NCBI RefSeq assembly: GCF_018709685.1
Contig: NZ_JABDHQ010000008.1
Location: forward strand, 1-64,000
From: Akkermansia muciniphila
GTDB lineage: Bacteria; Verrucomicrobiota; Verrucomicrobiia; Verrucomicrobiales; Akkermansiaceae
DNA: 64,000 nucleotides
Direction of reading: 5' to 3'
Part shown: positions 18,838-26,413 of the stretch, piece after piece
Numbering within the stretch: the stretch's first letter is position 1
Layout of the letters: each line of letters begins with the position of its first letter
The notes under the pieces: generated by a model
What the model saw: the letters and a program-made list of their open reading frames with translations, nothing else
Database searches by the model: none
Told to the model about the DNA's origin: nothing
Translations under genes and position numbers: made by a program

Positions 18838-19488
18838 CTATTGCCGGTATTCTTCCAGCTTGCGGGCCAGTTCCCGGGAAACTTCCGCGGGTTCCCGTTC
18901 CTCGGTCACGGTCATTTTGACCACCAGGCCGCGGGCTTCGTAGTACTTGGCTACGGGCAGCGTCATGGCTTCAAAATCTTTCCAGCGGCGCGCGAAGGCT
19001 TCCAGGTTGTCATCCTTGCGGGAGACCATTTTGCCGCCGCATTTGGAGCATTCCTCCTCCGACGTCTGCACCACATACCCGCACGTGGAGCATTCCCGGC
19101 GGTGCATGATGCGTTCTTCAATGAGTTCCCTGGATACGTCCATCCAGACGACCACGTCCACGGACGTTCCACGCTGGGTCAGGAAGTGGTCCAAGGCTTC
19201 CGCCTGCGCCACCGTCCGGGGGTAACCGTCCAGCAGCCACCCGTCATTGTCCATTTCCGAGAGCCAGCCGCGCACCATGTCGTTGACGATTTCGTCCGGA
19301 ACCAGCATGGCCTTGTCCATATAGCCCAGGGCCTTGCGGCCCAGCTCCGTGCAGGACTCCACTTCCCGCCGCAGCAGGGAACCGGTGCTCAGGGAGTTCA
19401 GGTTGAAAGTATCAGCCAGAAACCGGCCCTGGGTTCCTTTGCCGGATGCGGGAGGCCCAACCAGGATGAAATGCTTGAGTTCCTTCAT
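18838..19488 (-). CDS. adk: Adenylate kinase with zinc-binding LID
   Basis: This 216-residue enzyme interconverts ATP, AMP and ADP. The start at 19486-19488 (MKELKHFILVGPPASGKGTQ) is set by the P-loop GPPASGKGT close to the N-terminus; longer frames run into secY. The LID carries four cysteines in two CxxC pairs (CSTCGYVV and CSKCGGK), a structural zinc site. DGYPRT and the AMP-site STGSLLR segment are present. The downstream map gene follows after 13 bp, secY precedes it by 32 bp. Confidence 0.96.
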   Translation of the reverse strand: MKELKHFILVGPPASGKGTQGRFLADTFNLNSLSTGSLLRREVESCTELGRKALGYMDKAMLVPDEIVNDMVRGWLSEMDNDGWLLDGYPRTVAQAEALDHFLTQRGTSVDVVVWMDVSRELIEERIMHRRECSTCGYVVQTSEEECSKCGGKMVSRKDDNLEAFARRWKDFEAMTLPVAKYYEARGLVVKMTVTEEREPAEVSRELARKLEEYRQ

Positions 19489-19520
19489 GTCTTTACTTTC
19501 AGAAGAGGGGATGGAGTTCC

Positions 19521-21023
19521 TTACTGCATGGCATTGTAGGCGATGGCTCCGGCCAGCACAAGCAGGGCGATGACGATCCACATGACCGTGACCGTGCGGC
19601 TGCCTGCGGCGGCGCCGGTGCCCTGGATGTGGCTGTATTTGCCCTTGAGCTTGCCTTTTTTCAGGAAGCCGTCGTAGTTGCGGGAAAGAAGAGTGGTTTC
19701 CACCTGGCGCATCATGTCAAGCAGCACGCCGACCAGAATCAGAAGGCTGGTGCCCCCGAAGAACTGGGTGACCAGGTAGGGGATGCTGCCGCCGATGTTC
19801 AACAGGGAGGGCAGGAAGTAAATGAGGGTCAGGAACGCGGACCCGGCAAAGGTCAGCCTCTGCATGGTCTGGTCCAGGAACAGGGCCGTGGGGGGGCCGG
19901 GGCGGATGCCGGGGATGTAGCCGCCGTTGCGCTTCAGGTCTTCCGCGATCTGGGAGGGCTGGAACATGGTAGCCACCCAGAAGTAGGAGAAGAAGAAGAT
20001 CATGAGGCCGGAGATGATGTAGTAGCCGGAGGAAGCGGGGTTCATCCAGTCATTCATCTTGGTGGCGATCCATTGCAGCGTGGTGTTGTAGTGGGCGATC
20101 TGGGAGAAGAGCACCTGCGGCAGGGACAGGATGGCCGTGGCGAAAATGACGGGCATCACGCCGGAGTAGTTGAGCTTGAGGGGCAGGTATTGCGTGGCGC
20201 CGTTGAACATTTTGTTGCCCATGACCCGTTTGGCGTACTGCACGGGGATGCGCCGCTGGGCCTGCGTCACCGTGACGACGAGCGCCACCACGATAATCAG
20301 GAAGGCGATCAGGGCCACCAGCAGCATGGCACCCATCGGAACGACTGCGCCGTCCTTGTACACCAGCGTTTTCCAGGCCAGGGTCACCGCGCCCGGAAGG
20401 GCGTGGATAATGTTGACGGAAATGATGAGGGAGACGCCGTTGCCGACGCCGCGCTCCGTAATCTGGTCACCGATCCACATCAGGAACATGGTGCCCGCCA
20501 CCATGATGAGCACCGTCATCAGGGCAAACTGCATGCCGGGGTCAATGACGAGCTGGCAGTCCGGAGGGATGTTGAGGCCCACGGCTTTCAGACGGTCCGG
20601 GTGTTCCAGCGTGCCGACCAGGAACCAGCCCTGCACGATGGCGATGACGATGGCAATGGCACGCGTCCATTTGGTCATCTTCTGGCGGCCGCCTTCTTCC
20701 CGCACCATCTTGGCCCACTGCGGGACCACAGCGGAAAGAAGCTGGGTCATGATGGAAGCGGAGATGTAGGGCATGATGCCCAGGGCAAAGATGCCGCACT
20801 GCTGGAGACCGCCGCCGGAAAAGATGGTGAGCACGGTAGCCAGGCCCGCTCCGGGGCCGCTGGCGTTCGCGGAGGCTTCAATCACTTTCTGCAGCTCCAT
20901 GACGTCAATGCCCGGCAGGGGTATCTGTACCCCCAGGCGGACGACGACGATCATCGCCAGTGTGAACAAAATCCGGTGCCTGAGCTCCGGTACTTTCATG
21001 GAGTTTGCAAATGCGGATATCAT
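19521..21023 (-). CDS. secY: Preprotein translocase subunit SecY
   Basis: A 500-residue membrane protein with ten predicted helices, the pore of the Sec translocon. It starts MISAFANSMKVPELRHRILF and shows the plug and conserved loops (GIMPYISASIMTQLL, YAKRVMGNKMFNG, GGYIPGIRPG). The C-terminus has an extra helix-like hydrophobic end (VTVMWIVIALLVLAGAIAY), making it longer than the E. coli protein of about 443 residues. It follows rplO after 138 bp with a strong hairpin in between. Confidence 0.97.
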   Translation of the reverse strand: MISAFANSMKVPELRHRILFTLAMIVVVRLGVQIPLPGIDVMELQKVIEASANASGPGAGLATVLTIFSGGGLQQCGIFALGIMPYISASIMTQLLSAVVPQWAKMVREEGGRQKMTKWTRAIAIVIAIVQGWFLVGTLEHPDRLKAVGLNIPPDCQLVIDPGMQFALMTVLIMVAGTMFLMWIGDQITERGVGNGVSLIISVNIIHALPGAVTLAWKTLVYKDGAVVPMGAMLLVALIAFLIIVVALVVTVTQAQRRIPVQYAKRVMGNKMFNGATQYLPLKLNYSGVMPVIFATAILSLPQVLFSQIAHYNTTLQWIATKMNDWMNPASSGYYIISGLMIFFFSYFWVATMFQPSQIAEDLKRNGGYIPGIRPGPPTALFLDQTMQRLTFAGSAFLTLIYFLPSLLNIGGSIPYLVTQFFGGTSLLILVGVLLDMMRQVETTLLSRNYDGFLKKGKLKGKYSHIQGTGAAAGSRTVTVMWIVIALLVLAGAIAYNAMQ

Positions 21024-21119
21024 AGTCCTGTATTATAAAAGTTGGCGCGCAGCTTGGCTTGCCTGTCGGCGGCTTGTACCCGGGGCATCCATGGGAACCG
21101 CAACAGTAAACACAATGAT

Positions 21120-21152
21120 GCGAACCGGGTCAAGCTGCATGACCCGGTTCGC
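21120..21152 (-). terminator. 13 bp perfect hairpin between rplO and secY
   Basis: Arms gcgaaccgggtca (21120-21132) and tgacccggttcgc (21140-21152) pair without mismatch around a 7 nt loop. There is no U-tract on the transcribed strand, so rather than a full terminator it may be a partial attenuator or processing/stability hairpin that sets secY expression relative to ribosomal proteins. Confidence 0.6.
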
Positions 21153-21161
21153 CAAATGTGA

Positions 21162-21620
21162 TTAGGCTTCGCTGAGCACAGTGACGGTGCCACCGGCCTG
21201 AGTCACCTTTTCGCGGGCGCTGGCGCTCACGAAGTCCACGACTACGTTCAGGCTCTTGGTCAGGGTGCCGTTGCCGAGAAGCTTCACGGCGTCACAGGGA
21301 CCTTGAACGAGCTTGGCTGCACGCAGGGTGTTTTCATCAACCGTAGCGCCGGCTTCAAACACGCGTTCGAGCTGGGAGAGGTTGATGATGAGGATTTTGT
21401 CCTGGAAGCGGGTGTTGTTGAACCCCTTCTTAGGCAGACGGCGGTGAAGGGGCATCTGGCCGCCTTCAAACCCCGGACGGATGGAGCCGCCGGAACGGGC
21501 CTTCTGGCCCTTGTTGCCTTTGCCGCAGGTCTTGCCGAGACCGGAGCTTTCCCCGTTGCCGAGGCGCTTTTTGCGGTGCTTGGCTCCGGGATTGGGCTTA
21601 ATCGTATGAAGCTGTAACAT
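21162..21620 (-). CDS. rplO: Ribosomal protein L15
   Basis: A 152-residue large-subunit protein. It begins LQLHTIKPNPGAKHRKKRLG and has GKTCGKGNKGQKARSGG and PGFEGGQMPLHRRLPKKGF, the L15 signatures. A stop at 21162 and an ATG at 21620 fit the family length. L30 (rpmD), which commonly sits just before L15, is missing from the 60 bp gap to rpsE. Confidence 0.97.
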   Translation of the reverse strand: MLQLHTIKPNPGAKHRKKRLGNGESSGLGKTCGKGNKGQKARSGGSIRPGFEGGQMPLHRRLPKKGFNNTRFQDKILIINLSQLERVFEAGATVDENTLRAAKLVQGPCDAVKLLGNGTLTKSLNVVVDFVSASAREKVTQAGGTVTVLSEA

Positions 21621-21645
21621 GTTATTTACAATGGTTGGATTTCGT

Positions 21646-21674
21646 GGAGGCGGCGGCGCCGGGCAGCCGCCTCC
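21646..21674 (-). other. 9 bp hairpin between rpsE and rplO
   Basis: Arms ggaggcggc (21646-21654) and gccgcctcc (21666-21674) pair perfectly around an 11 nt GC-rich loop, inside the short gap where rpmD would be expected. It may affect mRNA processing or translation; no U-tract follows. Confidence 0.5.
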
Positions 21675-21680
21675 TTTGGA

Positions 21681-22352
21681 TTAGATGGCCTTTTCCTTCT
21701 TCTTGCCGCGGTCGGCAAGAACCTGGTCGCTCGTACGCAGGGAAGCGAGCGCCTGCAGGGTAGCCTTCACCACGTTGGCATGGTTGGAGGAACCGAGGGA
21801 TTTGGCAACGATGTCACGCACGCCGGCTGCTTCCAGCACGGCACGGATGGTGTTGCCGGCAATGAGGCCGGTACCGGGGGAGGCAGGCTTCAGAAGAACC
21901 TTGCCGCCGCCGAATTCGGAGTAGACTTCATGCGGAATGGTGCCGTTGGCGATGGAAACCGGACGAAGCTGGCGCTTGGCGGATTCCGTAGCCTTGCGGA
22001 TGGCGTCTGCCACTTCATTGGCCTTGCCGAAGCCGAAGCCTACGCGGCCTTCCATGTCGCCGCTCACGACGAGGGCGGAGAAGGAGAAGCGGCGGCCGCC
22101 TTTGACGACCTTGGCGCAACGGTTGATGAACACAACCTTTTCAGCCAGCTGGGGGCCTTCTTCCACGGGAGCTTCAGCCTGGGGGCCACGGCGGCCGTCA
22201 CGGCGGGGACCACGGGGTCCGCGGCCATTCTGGCCATCACGGCGGGGTCCGCGGGGACCGCGGAAGTCGCGGCCGCCCGGTGCGGGTTGCTGCGCTTGAG
22301 CGGGAGCGGCGGCTTCCGTAGCAGGAGCAGTGTTTTCCGTTTCGTTATTCAT
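21681..22352 (-). CDS. rpsE: Ribosomal protein S5 with long Arg-Gly-rich N-terminal extension
   Basis: A 223-residue small-subunit protein, against about 166 in E. coli. The first roughly 68 residues are Ala/Gln/Pro-rich and then hold repeats of RGPRRDG, rich in arginine and glycine. The conserved S5 core follows ([53 protein letters not shown]). The extension resembles RGG-type RNA-binding tails. The core role is decoding fidelity and mRNA entry. Confidence 0.97.
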   Translation of the reverse strand: MNNETENTAPATEAAAPAQAQQPAPGGRDFRGPRGPRRDGQNGRGPRGPRRDGRRGPQAEAPVEEGPQLAEKVVFINRCAKVVKGGRRFSFSALVVSGDMEGRVGFGFGKANEVADAIRKATESAKRQLRPVSIANGTIPHEVYSEFGGGKVLLKPASPGTGLIAGNTIRAVLEAAGVRDIVAKSLGSSNHANVVKATLQALASLRTSDQVLADRGKKKEKAI

Positions 22353-22369
22353 TTAAGGGAATCTTTCAA

Positions 22370-22732
22370 TTAGAATTTCAAACCAGTTTCACGGGCGGCA
22401 TCGGCCAGGGCCTTTACCTTGCCGCAGAACTTGAAACCACCGCGGTCGAAGACGACTTCAGTGACGTTGGCGGCCTTCGCACGTTCACCAATCAGGTTGC
22501 CCACCTTGGTGGCGGTAGCGCAGTTGGCGAGCTTGGAAGGATCGGCGATGGAGGCATCGGCCGTGGAAGCGGAGCAGATGGTCTTGCCCACCGTGTCGTC
22601 GATGATCTGGGCATAGACGTGACGGTTGGAGAAATAGACAGCCAGGCGGGGACGGGAAGCCGTTCCGGAGAGCTTTCTGCGGATGCGGCGGCGGACCTTG
22701 GCGCGGGTGGCTTTGCGATTGATAGTACTCAT
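22370..22732 (-). CDS. rplR: Ribosomal protein L18
   Basis: A 120-residue 5S rRNA-binding protein of the large subunit, with RRKLSGTASRPRLAVYFSNRH near the N-terminus and FDRGGFKFCGKVKALADAAR at the end. It follows rplF after 35 bp and precedes rpsE by 17 bp in the usual spc order. Confidence 0.97.
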   Translation of the reverse strand: MSTINRKATRAKVRRRIRRKLSGTASRPRLAVYFSNRHVYAQIIDDTVGKTICSASTADASIADPSKLANCATATKVGNLIGERAKAANVTEVVFDRGGFKFCGKVKALADAARETGLKF

Positions 22733-22767
22733 CGTGTATAAATATGTTGTAATAGTTATTACCTGAA

Positions 22768-23307
22768 TTACTTACCGACGCTCTTGCCTTCCTTGCGGCG
22801 GATAACTTCACCGGCAAAGCGCACGCCCTTGCCCTTGTAGGGTTCCGGGGGATAGTACGCACGGACTTCAGCGGCAAACTGGCCTACGACCTGCTTGTCA
22901 ACGCCTTCAACCGTCACTTTCGTGTTTTCCGTCACGGTCACCTTGAGGCCTTCGGGAATTACCTGGTTGATCGGATGGGACTTGCCCAGGTTCAGGTCCA
23001 GGATGTTGCCCTTGACGGCGGCGCGGAAACCGACACCGATGATTTCAAGGTTCTTGACGAAGCCTTCGGAAACGCCGATGACCATGTTGTTCAACAGGGA
23101 ACGGTTCGTGCCGTGCAGGGCGCGAAGCTGGCGGCTTTCGCCGGCGCGGTCAACGGACAGCTGATTGCCTTCAACGGTGGCGGTGATGCCTTCCGGGAGA
23201 GTCCAGGAAAGCTTGCCTTTGGGGCCTTCCACCTGAACGGAAGAGCCGTTAACCTTTACCGTTACCTTGTCCGGCAATGTGATGGATTTTTTACCAACTC
23301 GGGACAT
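22768..23307 (-). CDS. rplF: Ribosomal protein L6
   Basis: A 179-residue large-subunit protein near the sarcin-ricin region. It starts SRVGKKSITLPDKVTVKVNG and ends with the hallmark YYPPEPYKGKGVRFAGEVIRRKEGKSVGK region (positions near the C-terminus). Length and order (rpsH-rplF-rplR) are typical. Confidence 0.97.
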   Translation of the reverse strand: MSRVGKKSITLPDKVTVKVNGSSVQVEGPKGKLSWTLPEGITATVEGNQLSVDRAGESRQLRALHGTNRSLLNNMVIGVSEGFVKNLEIIGVGFRAAVKGNILDLNLGKSHPINQVIPEGLKVTVTENTKVTVEGVDKQVVGQFAAEVRAYYPPEPYKGKGVRFAGEVIRRKEGKSVGK

Positions 23308-23328
23308 ATGTTTAGGAAATGTTAATGG

Positions 23329-23730
23329 TTACCAGACAAGGGCGAGAAGTTCGCCACCAATGCTCTGCTTGCGCGCCTGCGCACCGGTCATCACACCACG
23401 GGAGGTGGAGACGATGGCAATGCCAAGCCCACTGAGAACGCGGGGAATGTCCTCGGAAGAAACGTACTGACGGCGGCCCGGCTTGGAGCTGCGCTTCACG
23501 TCGGTAACGACCGGCTTGCCCTGGGAGGTAAATTTGGTCTTCACCTTGATTTGCTTCTTGGTGCCTTCACCGGTCACTTCATAGTTCCAAATGTAGCCTT
23601 CTTCCTGCAGAATCCGGGCGATTTCCACCTTGATGTTGGAGCAGGGAGCGGTAAATTCCTCGTTGCCGGCCAGGCTGGCGTTTTTCAGGCGGGTGAGGAA
23701 GTCGGAAATGGGGTCACTTAATACGGCCAT
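23329..23730 (-). CDS. rpsH: Ribosomal protein S8
   Basis: A 133-residue small-subunit protein that binds the central domain of 16S rRNA. It begins VLSDPISDFLTRLKNASLAG and ends with STSRGVMTGAQARKQSIGGE. In E. coli it represses the spc operon by binding near rplE, so it is the candidate autoregulator here. The gap to rplE is only 12 bp, with no S14 gene between. Confidence 0.97.
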   Translation of the reverse strand: MAVLSDPISDFLTRLKNASLAGNEEFTAPCSNIKVEIARILQEEGYIWNYEVTGEGTKKQIKVKTKFTSQGKPVVTDVKRSSKPGRRQYVSSEDIPRVLSGLGIAIVSTSRGVMTGAQARKQSIGGELLALVW

Positions 23731-23742
23731 GGTAAGAAATAG

Positions 23743-24324
23743 TTAGGCGTTAGCGGGTTGAGTTTCTTCGGCCTTCTTCGGTTCGCGCATGGGAACGCCC
23801 AGGGCGCGGAGCAGGTCGCGGCCTTCATCGTCCGTAGGAGCGGTGGTCACGAAAATGATGTCGAAGCCGATCTGGCGCTTGATCTGGTCAAGTTCGATTT
23901 CCGGGAAGATGGACTGGTCAGAGATACCGATAGCATAGTTCCCGTTGCCGTCAAAGGACTTGTAGGGGAGGCCGCGGAAGTCGCGGATGTTCGGAGCCGT
24001 AACGTTGATGAAACGGTCCAGGAATTCCCACATGCGGGCACCGCGCAGCGTTACGCGGGCTCCCAGAGGTTCGCCTTCACGCACCTTGAAGTTGGCCACG
24101 CTCTTGCGGGCAAAGGTAGTGGACGGCTTCTGTCCGGTGATTTTGGCAATTTCGTTGACGGCATCTTCCACGGCCTGCTTGCGGTCCGGGTGCTTGCCCA
24201 TGCAGGAGGTGACAACAATCTTCTCCAGGCGGGGAATCTGATGCACGTTCTTGTATGCATGCTTCGCTTGAAGGCCGGGAACGACCTTTTCACGGTAGTA
24301 TGTTTGCAGTGTTGGTGTACTCAT
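23743..24324 (-). CDS. rplE: Ribosomal protein L5
   Basis: A 193-residue 5S rRNA-binding protein. It begins TPTLQTYYREKVVPGLQAKH and contains TGQKPSTTFARKSVANFKVR, GARVTLRGARMWEFLDR and DQIKRQIGFDIIFVTTAPTD. A short tail rich in Ala/Glu/Lys follows the core. rpsN would usually come next but rpsH follows directly. Confidence 0.97.
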   Translation of the reverse strand: MSTPTLQTYYREKVVPGLQAKHAYKNVHQIPRLEKIVVTSCMGKHPDRKQAVEDAVNEIAKITGQKPSTTFARKSVANFKVREGEPLGARVTLRGARMWEFLDRFINVTAPNIRDFRGLPYKSFDGNGNYAIGISDQSIFPEIELDQIKRQIGFDIIFVTTAPTDDEGRDLLRALGVPMREPKKAEETQPANA

Positions 24325-24389
24325 TGTTTTAGCGGGTCAGCTCTTTATTAATGATTGGTATGGCTTAAGCGCAGGGTCAGGCCGGAGGC

Positions 24390-24617
24390 CTAGCCTACTT
24401 TTTTCACGTTGGAGATGTGAATCGGGCCGTTGATCTCCTGAATGCCGCCTTCCGGGTTCTGTTCGGTCGGGCGCACAGCCTTTTTCAGGGTGCGGACGCC
24501 TTCTACGATGACAGTACCTTTGGAAGCATTTACGGCGAGAACGGTGCCGCGCTTGCCCTTGTGGTTACGTCCGGCGATGATTTCTACTTCATCACCTTTT
24601 TTCACGTGGGTCTTCAT
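24390..24617 (-). CDS. rplX: Ribosomal protein L24, first gene of the cluster
   Basis: A 75-residue KOW-domain protein ([20 protein letters not shown]) that helps start 50S assembly. It is shorter than the usual 100 or so residues because the C-terminal zinc or tail part is reduced. It is the promoter-proximal gene here; rplN, which normally precedes it, is absent. Confidence 0.95.
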   Translation of the reverse strand: MKTHVKKGDEVEIIAGRNHKGKRGTVLAVNASKGTVIVEGVRTLKKAVRPTEQNPEGGIQEINGPIHISNVKKVG

Positions 24618-24653
24618 ATATGACTATTTCTTACGCGTTTATGCGATTAAGAT

Positions 24654-24674
24654 CTACCACCCCCTTGGTGGTAG
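24654..24674 (-). promoter_or_regulatory. Leader hairpin upstream of rplX
   Basis: ctaccac and gtggtag form a perfect 7 bp stem with a 7 nt loop in the predicted 5' leader, ending about 37 nt before the rplX start. It could be a binding site for a ribosomal-protein autoregulator. Confidence 0.4.
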
Positions 24675-24682
24675 GGCAGGAA

Positions 24683-24711
24683 GAGTATGATAGGATGGGC
24701 CTTTTCGTCAA
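24683..24711 (-). promoter_or_regulatory. Predicted promoter of the L24-SecY operon
   Basis: Minus-strand TTGACG (24706-24711), a 17 bp spacer and ATACTC (24683-24688). The -10 is weak, but placement upstream of a complete ribosomal-protein operon supports it. Confidence 0.4.
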
Positions 24712-24722
24712 GCCCGCATCCT

Positions 24723-24836
24723 AAAAAAATAGTTTTACCGCCCCTCCGCCAATGCGGAACGATAAATGGAGGGCTCTCTCCGGCCCGCCAAAGCCGCCGC
24801 TGCGGGAACAGGCCGCCGGACGGCGGCTTCCGGGCC
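24723..24836 (-). terminator. Hairpins and delayed U-tract after nadK
   Basis: Downstream of the nadK stop are a large GC-rich stem (aagccgccg at 24791-24799 with cggcggctt at 24821-24829, extended by ggcccg/cgggcc) and then a smaller stem followed by a run of seven U on the minus strand near 24725-24732. Together they probably end nadK transcription before the ribosomal operon promoter. Confidence 0.45.
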
Positions 24837-24847
24837 TCCGTAAGGGT

Positions 24848-25720
24848 TTACTCATCATCCGTGGGAATCTCCGCGCCCTGCCAGCGCAGCTTGGCCCTGA
24901 GAAGGGCGCCGAAGTTCTGCTTCCGGAGATGAACCAGGGAGAGGGTTTCCGGAGCTTTCCGGATCACGAGGCTTTCTCCCACTTCAATGGGGTAGGCGGA
25001 ACGGCCGTCCAGGGAATAAACCATGGAATCAAAGCGGCCGCGGCGCTCGCGGGGGCGCAGGCGGATGGTCATGGTATCCGGAAGCACCACGGAGCGGTTG
25101 GTCAGGCTGTGCGGGCAGATGGGGGTGACGCACACCACCCGGGACATGGGCCATACCAGAGGCCCCCCCGCGGAAAGGGAGTACGCAGTGGAACCGGTGG
25201 GGGTGGAGACCAGGACGCCGTCCGCATGGTAGCGGTTCAGCAGTTCTCCGTCTATCTCCGCATCCAGGTCCACCATCTTGCCGGACTGGGCGCGGATGAG
25301 GGAAACCTCATTCAGCGCCAGCTTGCGGAGCGGTGCCGGAGAGCCGTCCACCCCCATCTTGACCACCTCCAGCATGGAGCGGTCATCCGTCAGGTAGGAT
25401 CCCTCCTGGAGGGCATACGCCAGCAGCGGCAGTTCCTGCACGGAACAGGTGGTCATGAATCCCAGGCGCCCCAGGTTCACCCCCGCCAGGGGCACATGGT
25501 GCATGGCCGCCAGGGTGGAGACGGTAAGCATGGTGCCGTCCCCTCCGAACGTCACCAGCAGGCTGCACCGGGTGATGCACTGTTCCAGGGCATCAGGCGT
25601 TTCAATAACGCAGGAGCCCAGCCCGTGGCGGGCAAGCTCACGGCGCATGATGCGCAGCGCCTCCGGCAGCCCGGGTTTCTCCGCCAGTGCGACCAGGCCA
25701 ATTACCTTGGAAGGATTCAT
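24848..25720 (-). CDS. nadK: NAD kinase
   Basis: A 290-residue cytosolic enzyme that makes NADP from NAD. The ATG at 25718-25720 (MNPSKVIGLVAL) is preferred over 25756. The catalytic GGDGT is at about residues 59-63 (LLVTFGGDGTMLT), with LNEVSLIRA and the nucleotide-binding TPTGSTAYSLSAGGP. It is read toward the ribosomal operon but separated by terminator-like hairpins. Confidence 0.96.
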   Translation of the reverse strand: MNPSKVIGLVALAEKPGLPEALRIMRRELARHGLGSCVIETPDALEQCITRCSLLVTFGGDGTMLTVSTLAAMHHVPLAGVNLGRLGFMTTCSVQELPLLAYALQEGSYLTDDRSMLEVVKMGVDGSPAPLRKLALNEVSLIRAQSGKMVDLDAEIDGELLNRYHADGVLVSTPTGSTAYSLSAGGPLVWPMSRVVCVTPICPHSLTNRSVVLPDTMTIRLRPRERRGRFDSMVYSLDGRSAYPIEVGESLVIRKAPETLSLVHLRKQNFGALLRAKLRWQGAEIPTDDE

Positions 25721-25870
25721 GCGGGCAAGCATACTGCATTTTTCCACACCGCTCAACTGGTAAACCTCAGCGGGCGGAAGATTCCTCCCTGACCTCCCTA
25801 CCCCTTAAATTTCAATTCCTGTTTCTTTTTTGTTATACAAGATTATAAACATGTGTTAAGGATAAAAAGC

Positions 25871-26374
25871 GTGAATTGGTCCATCCCCGTCCTGCTGCTT
25901 TTTCTGATGCCGGCCTGCTCCACCACGGAGAAGTGCGCACGGAAAACGGCCCCGTCCGTACAAGCGGCAGAAGCGCATGTAAAAAATGCGCCCTACCGGG
26001 TGCGGGGGAAAAGATATACACCCATGAGCGTGGCTGATGCCCTGAAATACAGTGAAACCGGCTATGCCTCATGGTACGGCGGAAAAGGCCGCAGCATGAA
26101 GACCTCCTCCGGAGAGTACATCAATCCCCAGAGCTCCATGACCGCAGCCCACACCACCCTGCCGATGCCGTGCAAGGTGAAAGTCACCTGCCTGGCAACC
26201 GGAAAATCCGCCATCGTCCGCATCAACAACCGCGGACCTTTTCACAGCAACCGCCTGATTGACCTCACCGCGTCCGCCGCAAGCCGCATCGGCCTGCGCA
26301 GCCGCGGCGTATCCAAGGTCCGTCTGGAAGTCATTTCCGTGGGCGACGGGCCTTACGAGGTTTTCGCCCGTTAA
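25871..26374 (+). CDS. RlpA-like double-psi beta-barrel lipoprotein
   Basis: A GTG at 25871 is preceded by AAGGA with 8 nt spacing and gives 167 residues; a GTG at 25853 is an alternative. The N-terminus is a lipoprotein signal with lipobox FLMPAC. The DPBB domain has TGYASWYGG, the TSSGEYINP segment and TAAHTTLPM, as in RlpA lytic transglycosylases that cut glycan strands lacking stem peptides. The usual VRxNDRGPF is VRINNRGPF here and the following SDR is SNR, so the catalytic aspartate may be lost. There is no SPOR domain. Confidence 0.88.
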   Translation: MNWSIPVLLLFLMPACSTTEKCARKTAPSVQAAEAHVKNAPYRVRGKRYTPMSVADALKYSETGYASWYGGKGRSMKTSSGEYINPQSSMTAAHTTLPMPCKVKVTCLATGKSAIVRINNRGPFHSNRLIDLTASAASRIGLRSRGVSKVRLEVISVGDGPYEVFAR

Positions 26375-26413
26375 TCACCATTCCATCCTTTCCGCAGCTC
26401 TATTTTTCCGTCC

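Noticed and set aside
19629-21038. 469-residue open frame opposite secY
   Set aside because: It is His/Gln/Gly-rich and mirrors the codons of secY, so it is a shadow.
24618-24847. Hidden L14 gene between nadK and rplX
   Set aside because: No open frame of about 120 codons with L14 motifs; the gap is terminator, promoter and leader.
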